Assembly (NCBI RefSeq): GCF_014859555.1
Contig: NZ_JACUTY010000004.1
Location: 1-64,000 of the forward strand
Source of the DNA: Thiomicrospira sp.
Lineage (GTDB): Bacteria; Pseudomonadota; Gammaproteobacteria; Thiomicrospirales; Thiomicrospiraceae
Direction: 5' to 3'
Length of the DNA: 64,000 nucleotides
Shown: positions 19,741 to 29,486 of the stretch, one piece after another
How positions within the stretch are numbered: the stretch's first letter is position 1
How the letters are laid out: every line of letters begins with the position of its first letter
Position numbers and translations under genes: made by a program
The notes under the pieces: model-generated
Told to the model about the DNA's origin: nothing
Seen by the model: the letters and a program-made list of their open reading frames with translations, nothing else
Database searches by the model: none

Positions 19741-20673
19741 TTAGAGGGTTTTAGTTATTTCGCGACTGGTGCGCAGTTCGCGAATCGCGTCGTTTACTCG
19801 GTTAAATAAAGTGCGGCTGTCTTCGTCGGGTTGACGTAGTTCAGTCACACCGGCTTGGCTGGTTAAGCAGGTAACCGTGTTTTCATCCAAACGGATTTTG
19901 TAGCTGGAAATTTTCTCCTGCGTCAGTTTGGCGATGCGGAATGCATCCACGGCTTTGACTTCCGGCAATACAATCATAAATTGGTCGCAGCTTAAACGGC
20001 CAACATGACCTAGGTTTCCGACAGTTTGCTGGATGGCATGGGCGGCATTTAAAATTGCCTTGTCACCCAGTTCATGACCATACCCATCGGTTATATTTTT
20101 AAAACAATCTAAATCAATTTTGATTAAGGATAATGGCTGCTTATTTAGCTTAGCCGTGTTAATTAACTCGTCTGCTAAGTCCAAAAAGAAGTCACGGTTA
20201 TAAAAGTTGGTGAGTGCATCGTTTTTCGATAAGTGCTCAATTTGCTCTTCCATGTGTTTGCGCGAGCTAATATTGATTGCCAGCCAAATTACCGCTGGCT
20301 GACCATACACATCAGTTTTCAGTGGGTAAACACGAGCTTCATACCACTGGCCGCCTTGTGGGCCAGTTGGGTCAATGCCTTGGACTTCATCGTTAGCCAG
20401 TTGGTATTCAATTTCTTGCAAACGCTGCGTTTTAATGGCTTTTTGCACCAGATTTAAAAACCGCATCGCCATTTTTTCCGGCAAGACTTCAGCATAGGTT
20501 TTGCCGATTAGGGTGTGGCCGTCTGCATAAAGTGAGCGTTCTTGACCACCGATCATGTCTAAGTAAGTACCGTCTTCGCCCATAATGAAAATTGGGTCAG
20601 GCATCGCGTTGGCAATCGCTTCAATGTGTGAGTGTAACGTTTGATCTGTTTGCGGCATTGCAGGATGCTCCAA
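19741..20673 (-). CDS. PAS + GGDEF-family protein with degenerate active-site motif
   Basis: PAS IFIMGEDGTYLDMIG; GGDEF domain core NDALTNFYNRDFF...; GGDEF replaced by SCDQF. Confidence 0.82.
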   Translation of the reverse strand: MEHPAMPQTDQTLHSHIEAIANAMPDPIFIMGEDGTYLDMIGGQERSLYADGHTLIGKTYAEVLPEKMAMRFLNLVQKAIKTQRLQEIEYQLANDEVQGIDPTGPQGGQWYEARVYPLKTDVYGQPAVIWLAINISSRKHMEEQIEHLSKNDALTNFYNRDFFLDLADELINTAKLNKQPLSLIKIDLDCFKNITDGYGHELGDKAILNAAHAIQQTVGNLGHVGRLSCDQFMIVLPEVKAVDAFRIAKLTQEKISSYKIRLDENTVTCLTSQAGVTELRQPDEDSRTLFNRVNDAIRELRTSREITKTL

Positions 20674-20678
20674 ATTCG

Positions 20679-22367
20679 TTAATTCTTAATAATTGGCTTG
20701 TACTTGATGCGATGCGGTTGAGCCGCATCGGCGCCTTTGCGTCGTTTGTAGTCGGCTTCGTAGTCAGAGAAGTTGCCTTCAAACCATTCCACATGCGAGT
20801 CACCTTCAAACGCGAGCATGTGCGTCGCGATACGGTCAAGGAACCAACGGTCGTGCGAGATCACCACCGCACAGCCAGCAAACTCGAGCAGGGCATCTTC
20901 AAGCGCACGTAAAGTTTCAACGTCCAAATCGTTAGTGGGTTCATCAAGCAGCAATACATTGCCGCCCTTACGTAGGGTTTTGGCTAAATGCACACGGTTG
21001 CGTTCGCCACCGGATAATTCGCCAATGCGTTTTTGTTGGTCGCCGCCTTTAAAGTTAAAGCGTGAGCAATAAGCGCGCGAGTTCACTTCAAAGTTACCTA
21101 CCATAAAGACTTCGTCGCCACCGGAAATTTCTTCCCAAATGGTTTTGCTGTCATCCAATGCGTCGCGGCTTTGATCGACATAAGATAGTTGGACGGTTTC
21201 ACCAAATACGATGTCACCTGAATCGGCTTTTTCCTGGCCTGTGAGCATTTTAAACAGGGTGGATTTACCCGCGCCATTGGGCCCGATAATGCCCACTATG
21301 CCACCTTGTGGAAGTTTGAAGTTTAAGTCGTCAATTAATAAACGATCACCAAACCCTTTGGAGATATGGTTAACTTCAATCACCTTTTCGCCTAAACGTT
21401 CCGCCACCGGAATAAATATTTCATTGGTTTCGTTACGTTTTTGGGTTTCGATACTGCTGAGTTCGTCAAATCGAGCCATACGGGCTTTTGATTTAGCGTG
21501 ACGGCCTTTCGCATTGGAGCGAACCCATTCAAGTTCGTGTTTAATCGTGCGTAAACGGGCGACCTCCTGCTTGGATTCTTGCTCCAGACGCTTTTCTTTT
21601 TGCTCTAACCAAGAAGAATAGTTACCTTCATAAGGAATACCTTGGCCACGATCCAGCTCCAAAATCCACTGGGCCGCATTGTCGAGGAAGTAACGGTCGT
21701 GGGTAATCGCGACTACCGTGCCGGGGAATTCGAGTAGGAAACGTTCTAACCAAGCAATCGATTCGGCATCCAAATGGTTGGTCGGTTCGTCAAGCAATAA
21801 CATGTCGGGTTTTGATAATAACAAACGGCATAAAGCCACACGGCGACGTTCACCACCGGATAATTTGGTCACATCCGCATCCCAGGCCGGTAAACGTAAG
21901 GCATCCGCCGCTATTTCCAGCGTGCGATCTAGGTTATGGCCATCCATGGCCTGGATAATGTCTTCAATTTCAGCTTGCTTTTGCGCGAGCTTATCAAAGT
22001 CAGCATCGGGTTCGGCATAAGCGGCATAAATTTGGTCTAATTTAGCCATTGCTTGTTTGACTTCGGCGACCGCTTCTTCAACATTACCACGCACATCCTT
22101 AGTTGGATCAAGCTGCGGTTCTTGCGGAAGATAACCGATTTTAATACCAGGCTGCGGGCGGGCTTCACCAATAATGTCGGTATCTAAACCCGCCATGATT
22201 TTTAATAAGGTGGATTTACCCGAACCATTTAAACCCAATACGCCAATTTTAGCGCCCGGGAAAAACGACAAAGAGATGTCTTTTAAAATGTGTTTTGACG
22301 GTGGAACCACTTTTCCAACGCGGTTCATGGTGTAAACAAATTGTGCCATAGGGTTTTCAGTATCCAT
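20679..22367 (-). CDS. ettA: ABC-F energy-dependent translational throttle protein
   Basis: Two ABC domains, LSGGERRRVALCRLLLSKPDMLLLDEPTNHLDAESIAWLE. Confidence 0.92.
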   Translation of the reverse strand: MDTENPMAQFVYTMNRVGKVVPPSKHILKDISLSFFPGAKIGVLGLNGSGKSTLLKIMAGLDTDIIGEARPQPGIKIGYLPQEPQLDPTKDVRGNVEEAVAEVKQAMAKLDQIYAAYAEPDADFDKLAQKQAEIEDIIQAMDGHNLDRTLEIAADALRLPAWDADVTKLSGGERRRVALCRLLLSKPDMLLLDEPTNHLDAESIAWLERFLLEFPGTVVAITHDRYFLDNAAQWILELDRGQGIPYEGNYSSWLEQKEKRLEQESKQEVARLRTIKHELEWVRSNAKGRHAKSKARMARFDELSSIETQKRNETNEIFIPVAERLGEKVIEVNHISKGFGDRLLIDDLNFKLPQGGIVGIIGPNGAGKSTLFKMLTGQEKADSGDIVFGETVQLSYVDQSRDALDDSKTIWEEISGGDEVFMVGNFEVNSRAYCSRFNFKGGDQQKRIGELSGGERNRVHLAKTLRKGGNVLLLDEPTNDLDVETLRALEDALLEFAGCAVVISHDRWFLDRIATHMLAFEGDSHVEWFEGNFSDYEADYKRRKGADAAQPHRIKYKPIIKN

Positions 22368-22452
22368 TCAATAGAAATAAAGTTACTCAACACTTTACCG
22401 AAATTTGCGGCTTTTATAAAGATGTTAACGGTATTTAGCATGGTGATTTTTT

Positions 22453-22481
22453 TTGACAGCTGTTAAAATCACCTCTTACCT
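22453..22481 (+). promoter_or_regulatory. candidate sigma70 promoter for glyA
   Basis: TTGACA followed 17 bp later by TTACCT; alternative -10 TAAAAT nearby. Confidence 0.35.
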
Positions 22482-22519
22482 AAAACTATCCCTATTTTTT
22501 ACCGATTTGGAGTCCTTGC

Positions 22520-23791
22520 ATGTTTAATAAAACCATGACCATTGCTGGCTATGACGATGATATTGCTAATGCGATCGCTGCAGAAGCGAAACGTCAAGAA
22601 GATCACATTGAATTGATCGCATCTGAAAACTACACCAGCCCGCGCATTTTAGAAGCTCAGGGGTCTGTTTTAACCAATAAATATGCAGAAGGTTACCCAT
22701 ACAAACGTTATTACGGCGGCTGTGAACACGTTGATGTGATTGAGGCTTTGGCGATTGAGCGGGCTAAAAAATTGTTTGGTGCTGACTATGCCAACGTGCA
22801 ACCTCACTCAGGCTCGCAGGCCAATGCACCGGTTTTTATGGCGTTGTTAGAGCCGGGTGATACCGTTTTGGGCATGAGTTTGGCACACGGTGGGCATTTA
22901 ACGCATGGTTCAAAAGTGAACTTTTCAGGCAAAATTTACAATGCGGTGCAGTATGGTTTAAACGCGGAAACCGGCGAAATTGATTATGAAGAAGTCGCGG
23001 CCTTAGCGAAAGAACATAAACCTAAGTTGATCATAGCCGGCTTCTCGGCTTATTCGCAAATAGTGGATTGGCAACGTTTCCGTGACATCGCCGACAGTGT
23101 GGGTGCGTATTTGTTAGTGGATATGGCGCACGTAGCTGGTTTGGTGGCGGCGGGCCTTTATCCTAACCCGGTGCAAATTGCAGACGTGACCACTACCACC
23201 ACACATAAAACCTTGCGTGGCCCACGTGGTGGGCTGATTTTGGCAAAAGCCAACCCAGAAATCGAAAAGAAACTGAATTCGCTCGTCTTCCCGGGTACTC
23301 AGGGCGGGCCATTAATGCACGTGATTGCGGCCAAAGCGATCGCGTTCAAAGAAGCGATGGAACCGGAGTTTAAAGTCTATGCACAAAACGTGATTAAAAA
23401 TGCTCAGGCCATGGCCGAAGTATTTATGCAGCGCGGCTTGGATGTAGTGTCTGGTGGCACCAAGAATCATTTATTTTTAGTGAGTTTAATTGATAAAAAG
23501 CTAACCGGTAAGTTGGTGGATGCCGCATTGGGTGACGCACACATTACCATTAACAAAAACTCCGTACCCAATGATCCAATGTCGCCATTTGTAACCAGCG
23601 GTATTCGTGTTGGAACCGCCGCCGCAACCACTCGTGGCTTTAATGAGCAAGACTGTCGTGAGCTAGCTGGCTGGATGTGTGATGTCATTGATGCATGTGA
23701 TCAAACCAACGAAACTTGGGATGCGAACGTGATTGCCGGTGTGCGCGAGAAGGTTAAAGCCTTATGTGCCGCATACCCTGTTTATAAGTAA
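22520..23791 (+). CDS. glyA: serine hydroxymethyltransferase
   Basis: [40 protein letters not shown]. Confidence 0.96.
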   Translation: MFNKTMTIAGYDDDIANAIAAEAKRQEDHIELIASENYTSPRILEAQGSVLTNKYAEGYPYKRYYGGCEHVDVIEALAIERAKKLFGADYANVQPHSGSQANAPVFMALLEPGDTVLGMSLAHGGHLTHGSKVNFSGKIYNAVQYGLNAETGEIDYEEVAALAKEHKPKLIIAGFSAYSQIVDWQRFRDIADSVGAYLLVDMAHVAGLVAAGLYPNPVQIADVTTTTTHKTLRGPRGGLILAKANPEIEKKLNSLVFPGTQGGPLMHVIAAKAIAFKEAMEPEFKVYAQNVIKNAQAMAEVFMQRGLDVVSGGTKNHLFLVSLIDKKLTGKLVDAALGDAHITINKNSVPNDPMSPFVTSGIRVGTAAATTRGFNEQDCRELAGWMCDVIDACDQTNETWDANVIAGVREKVKALCAAYPVYK

Positions 23792-23810
23792 TCTAATTTT
23801 TCCTTAAAAC

Positions 23811-23836
23811 AACAAGCACCAGGCCTGGTGCTTGTT
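23811..23836. repeat. dispersed palindrome extended to 26 bp, intergenic glyA-nrdR
   Basis: AACAAGCACCAGGCCTGGTGCTTGTT, perfect. Confidence 0.92.
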
Positions 23837-23849
23837 TGTTGGAGCTTCT

Positions 23850-24326
23850 ATGCATTGTCCTTTCTGTAATGCCCCAGATACAAAAGTTGTCGATTCACGC
23901 TTGGCAACCGAAGGGGTTCAAGTACGTCGTCGTCGAGAATGTCTGGAGTGTGGCGAACGTTTTACCACCTACGAAAGTGCCGAGCTATCTTTGCCACGAG
24001 TGGTTAAGTCAGATGGTAATCGTGAGCGGTTTGAGGAAGAAAAAGTTCGTCGGGGTTTGATAAAAGCACTCGAAAAACGCCCGGTGGCAAGCGAACGCAT
24101 AGATGAAATGGTTAACCATATTAGTAAGTTGATGATGGCGGAAGGCTCGCGTGAGATTCCATCTTCACAAATCGGTGAATGGGTCATGCAGGCTTTGCGT
24201 GAACTAGATCAAGTGGCTTATGTTCGGTTTGCATCGGTCTATCGGTCTTTCCAGGATGTGAACGCATTCCGTGAAGAAATCGAAAAACTGGTGCAAGCTA
24301 CCGCCGCCAAAACGGACCGGGGTTAG
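23850..24326 (+). CDS. nrdR: transcriptional repressor NrdR
   Basis: [17 protein letters not shown] zinc ribbon and ATP-cone; ATG at 23850. Confidence 0.95.
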   Translation: MHCPFCNAPDTKVVDSRLATEGVQVRRRRECLECGERFTTYESAELSLPRVVKSDGNRERFEEEKVRRGLIKALEKRPVASERIDEMVNHISKLMMAEGSREIPSSQIGEWVMQALRELDQVAYVRFASVYRSFQDVNAFREEIEKLVQATAAKTDRG

Positions 24327-24384
24327 ATTTGTTCGGATTGGCTTGCTTCCAATATGGTGTTAAGGATTTGAGCAGGGTGTTGGT

Positions 24385-25521
24385 ATGACTCATAACCACC
24401 AGGCCTGGATGACGCGTGCGATAGAACTGGCTAAGCAAGGCTTGTTTAGCACACGCCCTAATCCGGCGGTAGGTTGTGTGATTGTAAAACACGGAAAGCT
24501 GATTGCCGAAGGTTGGCATGTAAAAGCCGGTCAACCGCATGCCGAAGTGGTGGCGTTACAAGCGGCAGGTGATCAAGCAAAAGGCGCAACGGTTTATGTG
24601 ACTTTAGAGCCGTGTTCGCATTTTGGTAAAACGCCGCCTTGCGCTGATGCTTTAATAGCCGCCGGCGTTAAGCAAGTGGTGGTGGCAATGCAAGACCCGA
24701 ATCCGCTAGTGGCGGGGCAAGGTTTAGCGCGTCTGCAAGCGGCAGGGATTAAGGTTGAAGTAGGTATTCAAGCTGCGCAAGCGGCACAATTAAATCAAGG
24801 GTTTATTAAACGTATGCAAGCAAAACGTCCTTTTGTGCGCCTAAAATTGGCCAGCAGTGTGGATGGTCGTACAGCGATGGCATCCGGTGAAAGTGTGTGG
24901 ATTACCGGCGAAGCCGCGCGTGAGTCCGTGCATAAATTACGCGCACGTCATGGCGCAATCATTACCGGTATTGGTACCGTATTGGCCGACGATCCGAGTT
25001 TAAACGTGCGGTTGGCGCCTGAAACTCAAGCCAAGCTTGGCTTGGATGACGTGTTATGTCATCCGATTCGGGTGGTGTTGGATCCTAATTTAAGCATGCC
25101 GTTAGAAGCCAAAATGTTGAGTTTGCCGGGTCGCACTTTAGTGATGACCAGTCAAGCGACGGCACAAAACAATAAATCGGTGGTTGAAACTTTATTGGCG
25201 CAAGGTGCCGAAATTGTCGCGGTACAGGCACAGGATGATCGTCTAGATTTAGATAGCGTGTTGGATTACTTGGCGCAAGAAGAGCAGGTCAGCGATGTGA
25301 TGGTCGAATCCGGTGCGATTGTCGCCGGTGCATTTATCGAGGCCGGATTAGTGGACGAACTGCATTGGTTTGTTGCGCCGCATTTAATGGGACATCAAGG
25401 CAAACCGCTGCTAATGTTACCAGGCCTGGTGACGATGCAAGATCGCATAAGTTTAAAAGCCAAATCGGTTGAAGCGGTCGGTGATGATTGGCATTTTGTG
25501 TTTGGATTCGCGGCTCAATAA
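24385..25521 (+). CDS. ribD: bifunctional riboflavin deaminase/reductase
   Basis: HAEVVALQAAG ... TLEPCSHFGKTPPCADALI. Confidence 0.95.
   Translation: MTHNHQAWMTRAIELAKQGLFSTRPNPAVGCVIVKHGKLIAEGWHVKAGQPHAEVVALQAAGDQAKGATVYVTLEPCSHFGKTPPCADALIAAGVKQVVVAMQDPNPLVAGQGLARLQAAGIKVEVGIQAAQAAQLNQGFIKRMQAKRPFVRLKLASSVDGRTAMASGESVWITGEAARESVHKLRARHGAIITGIGTVLADDPSLNVRLAPETQAKLGLDDVLCHPIRVVLDPNLSMPLEAKMLSLPGRTLVMTSQATAQNNKSVVETLLAQGAEIVAVQAQDDRLDLDSVLDYLAQEEQVSDVMVESGAIVAGAFIEAGLVDELHWFVAPHLMGHQGKPLLMLPGLVTMQDRISLKAKSVEAVGDDWHFVFGFAAQ
24399..24408. repeat. dispersed palindrome, at ribD 5' end (HQAW)
   Basis: ATAACCACCAGGCCTGGATG. Confidence 0.85.
25420..25429. repeat. dispersed palindrome, at ribD 3' end (PGLV)
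   Basis: GTTACCAGGCCTGGTGAC. Confidence 0.9.
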
Positions 25522-25561
25522 TTCGACTAGCTAACCCCACTCAAACAACAGAAGGCACGAC

Positions 25562-26215
25562 ATGTTTACAGGGATTATTCAAGCGCAAGGCCAAATTCGC
25601 CGTATTGAAACCCGCCAGGGTGATTGGCGTTTAAGTGTGGATGTGGGCGATTTAGATATGTCTGATGTTCAACTGGGTGACAGCATCGCCACCAACGGTG
25701 TTTGTTTGACCGCGATTGAGTTTGATCATACCTCGTTTGTGGCGGATGTGTCCGCCGAAAGCTTAAAGGTAACGACCTTAGGCCACTTAAAAACCGGCTC
25801 AAAAGTTAACCTTGAAAAAGCGCTGCGTTTGCAAGACCGACTTGGTGGTCATTTAGTCAGTGGTCATGTTGATGGCGTCGGCACGGTCAAATCGATAGAA
25901 GCTGATGCGCGTTCATGGCGCTATAAAATTGAATCGCCGCGCGCGATTGCGCGTTATATTGCCCAAAAAGGCTCGGTGTGTATTAATGGCATAAGTTTGA
26001 CGGTGAATGGCGTTGAAGATTGTGTATTTGATGTCAATATTGTTCCGCATACTCGATCCGAAACCAATATTATCGAATGGCAAGTTGGTAGCCAAGTTAA
26101 CTTGGAAGTAGATTTGTTAGCGCGTTATTTAGAGCGCCTATTAACTGGCCCACAAGCAGAGTCGGCTAAATCTTTAACACCTGAATTTTTAGCAAGCCAT
26201 GGCTTTATGTCATAA
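25562..26215 (+). CDS. ribE: riboflavin synthase alpha subunit
   Basis: MFTGIIQAQGQIRRIE ... GGHLVSGHVDGVG. Confidence 0.95.
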   Translation: MFTGIIQAQGQIRRIETRQGDWRLSVDVGDLDMSDVQLGDSIATNGVCLTAIEFDHTSFVADVSAESLKVTTLGHLKTGSKVNLEKALRLQDRLGGHLVSGHVDGVGTVKSIEADARSWRYKIESPRAIARYIAQKGSVCINGISLTVNGVEDCVFDVNIVPHTRSETNIIEWQVGSQVNLEVDLLARYLERLLTGPQAESAKSLTPEFLASHGFMS

Positions 26216-26307
26216 TTTAGGTGCCCTTTAGTTAAATTGGATTAAGCCATGCGTTATTTTACACACGCAAACACTCGCACGGAAGGTGTGAGCAAAAAAG
26301 GATAAAC

Positions 26308-27423
26308 ATGCAGTTAAGTTCGATAGAAGAAATTTTAGAAGATTATCGCCAAGGCAAAATGGTGATTATTATGGACGATGAAGATCGCGAAAATGAAGGC
26401 GATCTGCTGATTCCAGCATCGGCTGTAACCGCAAGCGATATTAATTTTATGGCGCGTTATGGGCGTGGTTTGATTTGTCTGACTTTAACTAAAGAACGTT
26501 GCCAGCAGCTGCATTTGCCTTTAATGGTGCGTGATAATCAAGATCCACATGGCACCAACTTTACGGTTTCAATTGAAGCCGCGAAAGGCGTTTCAACTGG
26601 CATCTCGGCTTCTGATCGCGCGGTTACGATTCAAGCGGCGGTGAAAGCCGATGCCACCCCGGCTGATATCATTACGCCCGGCCATATTTTCCCACTGATG
26701 GCGCAACCAGGTGGCGTGTTAACTCGAGCCGGCCATACCGAAGCCGGTTGCGATATGGCGCGATTAGCTGGGTTTGAACCCGCGTCCGTGATCGTTGAAA
26801 TCATGAATGAAGATGGCACCATGGCGCGTCGTGATGATCTGGAAGCCTTTGCAGAACAGCATGGTTTAAAATTGGGTACGATTGCGGATTTAATTGAATA
26901 TCGCCTAAAGAACGAAAAAACCGTTGAACGTGTGTCGGAATGCGCCTTACCGACCGATTTTGGTGAATTTAAACTGATTGCTTATGAAGACGCGTTAGAT
27001 CACAAAGCGCATTTTGCGTTGGTCTATGGCAAAATCGATCCAACTCAACCCACCTTAGTGCGAGTTCATATGCAGGACACGCTGTGTGATTTATTAGGTG
27101 CACAACGCCAAGAATGCGGTTGGCCTTTACGCTCGGCGATGGCGCAAGTTGCGAAGGCAGGATCAGGTGTCATTGTGCTATTACGTAAACACGAAGAAGC
27201 CAGCGAGTTACTAGACAGAATTGCGCACTATCAGCTGTCGGATCGCGGGATTAATGTGCCAGAAGCGGCGGCCGAAGACGATGCCAAAACTTTCGGCTTG
27301 GGCGCGCAGATTTTAGCCGACCTAGAGCTCAAACAATTGCGTGTGATTGGTTCCGCCTGGAAACTAAACGCCTTAAGTGGCTTTGGTTTAGAAGTGACCG
27401 AATATATTGAAAAACAAGGATAA
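26308..27423 (+). CDS. ribBA: RibBA-type DHBP synthase / GTP cyclohydrolase II-like
   Basis: [15 protein letters not shown] ... [14 protein letters not shown]. Confidence 0.92.
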   Translation: MQLSSIEEILEDYRQGKMVIIMDDEDRENEGDLLIPASAVTASDINFMARYGRGLICLTLTKERCQQLHLPLMVRDNQDPHGTNFTVSIEAAKGVSTGISASDRAVTIQAAVKADATPADIITPGHIFPLMAQPGGVLTRAGHTEAGCDMARLAGFEPASVIVEIMNEDGTMARRDDLEAFAEQHGLKLGTIADLIEYRLKNEKTVERVSECALPTDFGEFKLIAYEDALDHKAHFALVYGKIDPTQPTLVRVHMQDTLCDLLGAQRQECGWPLRSAMAQVAKAGSGVIVLLRKHEEASELLDRIAHYQLSDRGINVPEAAAEDDAKTFGLGAQILADLELKQLRVIGSAWKLNALSGFGLEVTEYIEKQG

Positions 27424-27427
27424 AAAC

Positions 27428-27889
27428 ATGAAAGTAATTGCCGGAAATGTAACCGCCCAAAATATGAAAGTTGGCCTATTAGTGGGGCGTTTTAACAGCT
27501 TTGTAGTAGAACATTTAGTGCAAGGTGCGGTGGATGCCATTGTGCGTCACGGTGGCAGTGCGGATGCGATTGAGCAAGTGTATGTGCCAGGGGCGTTTGA
27601 AATGCCGATTGCGGCACAAAAAATGGCCGCGTCCGGCAAGTACGATGCGATTATTGCATTGGGTGCGGTGATTCGTGGCGGCACGCCACACTTTGAATAT
27701 GTGGCAGGTGAATGCACCAAAGGCTTAAGCCAGGTGATGTTGAACCATAACATTCCAGTGGCCTTTGGTGTGTTAACGGTTGACTCAATTGAGCAAGCAA
27801 TTGAACGTGCTGGCACCAAGGCAGGCAACAAAGGAGCAGAAGCGGCACTATCTGCAATTGAAATGGTTAATGTATTGAAGCAGATATAA
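27428..27889 (+). CDS. ribH: lumazine synthase
   Basis: [15 protein letters not shown] ... [17 protein letters not shown] at 27428. Confidence 0.95.
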   Translation: MKVIAGNVTAQNMKVGLLVGRFNSFVVEHLVQGAVDAIVRHGGSADAIEQVYVPGAFEMPIAAQKMAASGKYDAIIALGAVIRGGTPHFEYVAGECTKGLSQVMLNHNIPVAFGVLTVDSIEQAIERAGTKAGNKGAEAALSAIEMVNVLKQI

Positions 27890-28380
27890 TGAACGATCCA
27901 AAAGAACTAGCGGACTTAATAAAGCAACCTTCACAAGAAGTCGAAGAGCAAGAAGCTCAGGCTAGCCCGCGCACACAGGCGCGTCGTGTTGCGCTGCAGG
28001 CGTTGTATCAGTGGCAGGTGAATCAAGAAGAGGTTTATCTAATTGAGAAACAGTTTTTTGAAGATGGCCTACTGTCTAATTTAGACCGCGAGTGGTTTAG
28101 AGAATTGTTGGCGCAGGTTTCAGCTGAATCCGAGCAGTTGGACGAGGCCTATGTGCAATTTATAGACCGTTCCGCTAAGTTGATTAACCCAGTTGAACGC
28201 ACAATTTTGCGTATGGCGACTTATGAATTGCAAACCCAAATGCAAATTCCTTATAAGGTTGTGATTAATGAAGCCGTGGAGTTAACCAAGCGATTTGGTG
28301 CCGAAGATGCACATAAATATATCAATGGTGTATTAGACAAGGTTGCGAAAAAACTGCGCCCGGTCGAATTTTCAGTTTAA
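27889..28380 (+). CDS. nusB: transcription antitermination factor NusB
   Basis: ARRVALQALYQWQ ... INEAVELTKRFGAEDAHKYINGVLD. Confidence 0.94.
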   Translation: MNDPKELADLIKQPSQEVEEQEAQASPRTQARRVALQALYQWQVNQEEVYLIEKQFFEDGLLSNLDREWFRELLAQVSAESEQLDEAYVQFIDRSAKLINPVERTILRMATYELQTQMQIPYKVVINEAVELTKRFGAEDAHKYINGVLDKVAKKLRPVEFSV

Positions 28381-28393
28381 GCATTTTTAACCC

Positions 28394-28460
28394 ACAAGCC
28401 CACGCCAACTGACTGGATGATTAAGTTTATAAATCATTCTGCTAATTGGCGTGGGCTTGT
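28394..28460. repeat. 15 bp perfect inverted repeat between nusB and thiL
   Basis: ACAAGCCCACGCCAA (28394-28408) / TTGGCGTGGGCTTGT (28446-28460). Confidence 0.85.
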
Positions 28461-28479
28461 TGCTTTTGGCAGGCCTTGC

Positions 28480-29421
28480 ATGGAATTTGATTTAATAGAG
28501 CAATATTTTAAACCTCTAAGCCAAACCACCAGGCCTGGTGACTTGGCGATAGGGGATGACGGTGCACTCATTACGCCGCCAGAAAATTCGCAACTGGTAG
28601 TGGTGACGGATACCTTAGTGAGCGGTGTGCATTTTTTAGCGCAGGCCAACCCTTACGATATTGGTTGGAAATCCTTAGCCGTTAATTTAAGTGATTTGGC
28701 CGCAATGGGCGCACAGCCCGCGTTTTATTCGCTTGCGCTGACCTTACCCAGCGCTGATCCGCCATGGTTAGAAGCATTTAGTCGAGGTTTGCATGATTGT
28801 GCCAAACCTTATGCCATGCCACTGATAGGCGGGGATACTACACGGGGTCCTTTATGTATTAGCGTTACCGCGCAAGCTTGGGTGCCAAAGGGTGAAGCTT
28901 TGTTAAGAAGCCGCGCTAAGTTGGGCGATGACATTTATGTCAGCGGTGCAATTGGTGAGGCGGGTTTGGGTTTGATGTTGGCGAAGGCGGGCGGTTTAAC
29001 CAGTAGCACGCAAGAAGATTATGCATTAACACGACTCAATCGTCCACAAGCCAGAGTATCGCTCGGCTTGGCGTTGCGTAACCTAGCGAGCAGTGCGATT
29101 GATGTGTCGGATGGTTTGTTAGCGGATTTAAATCATATTTTACAGGCATCTAATTTAGGCGCGCAATTATACTTGGCCGATATTCCACTCAGCGACGCGG
29201 TAAAAAACTGGGCGCAAGCGAATCCGATTCAGGCTTTAAATGCGGGGGACGACTATGAGTTATGTTTTACTGCGAATCCAAACCAACGTCAGGTGATAAA
29301 GGATTTGTCAGGTTTATTGGGTTTGCCGATTCATCGAATTGGTAAGATCCGTCAAGCACCAGGCCTGGTGGTCGAAGGTTTAGTCGGCGATAAGGATGTG
29401 CGCGGGTATGAGCACTTTTAA
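28480..29421 (+). CDS. thiL: thiamine-monophosphate kinase
   Basis: MEFDLIEQYFKP...IGDDGALI, VVTDTLVSGVHF; ATG 28480. Confidence 0.94.
   Translation: MEFDLIEQYFKPLSQTTRPGDLAIGDDGALITPPENSQLVVVTDTLVSGVHFLAQANPYDIGWKSLAVNLSDLAAMGAQPAFYSLALTLPSADPPWLEAFSRGLHDCAKPYAMPLIGGDTTRGPLCISVTAQAWVPKGEALLRSRAKLGDDIYVSGAIGEAGLGLMLAKAGGLTSSTQEDYALTRLNRPQARVSLGLALRNLASSAIDVSDGLLADLNHILQASNLGAQLYLADIPLSDAVKNWAQANPIQALNAGDDYELCFTANPNQRQVIKDLSGLLGLPIHRIGKIRQAPGLVVEGLVGDKDVRGYEHF
28529..28538. repeat. dispersed palindrome, at thiL 5' end (TRPG)
   Basis: AAACCACCAGGCCTGGTGACT. Confidence 0.9.
29359..29368. repeat. dispersed palindrome, at thiL 3' end (PGLV)
   Basis: CAAGCACCAGGCCTGGTGGTC. Confidence 0.9.
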
Positions 29422-29453
29422 GATTCGCACCGCACGGAGATTCGAGCAGTGCT

Positions 29454-29486
29454 AGGTTTAGCTAGGCTTTAAAAGCCGCTAAACCT
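29454..29486. terminator. hairpin between convergent thiL and DAHP synthase
   Basis: AGGTTTAGC ... GGCTTTaAAAGCC ... GCTAAACCT nested inverted repeat; weak T tract. Confidence 0.55.

Noticed and set aside
20233-22020. Several plus-strand ORFs of 60-106 aa inside the GGDEF and ettA genes
   Set aside because: They are antisense to strongly supported CDSs, with no RBS or recognisable domain. The same applies to other short overlapping ORFs in the track.
26216-26307. Possible FMN riboswitch upstream of ribBA
   Set aside because: The gap is under 100 nt and I do not see the conserved RFN motif; the short hairpin there is weak.
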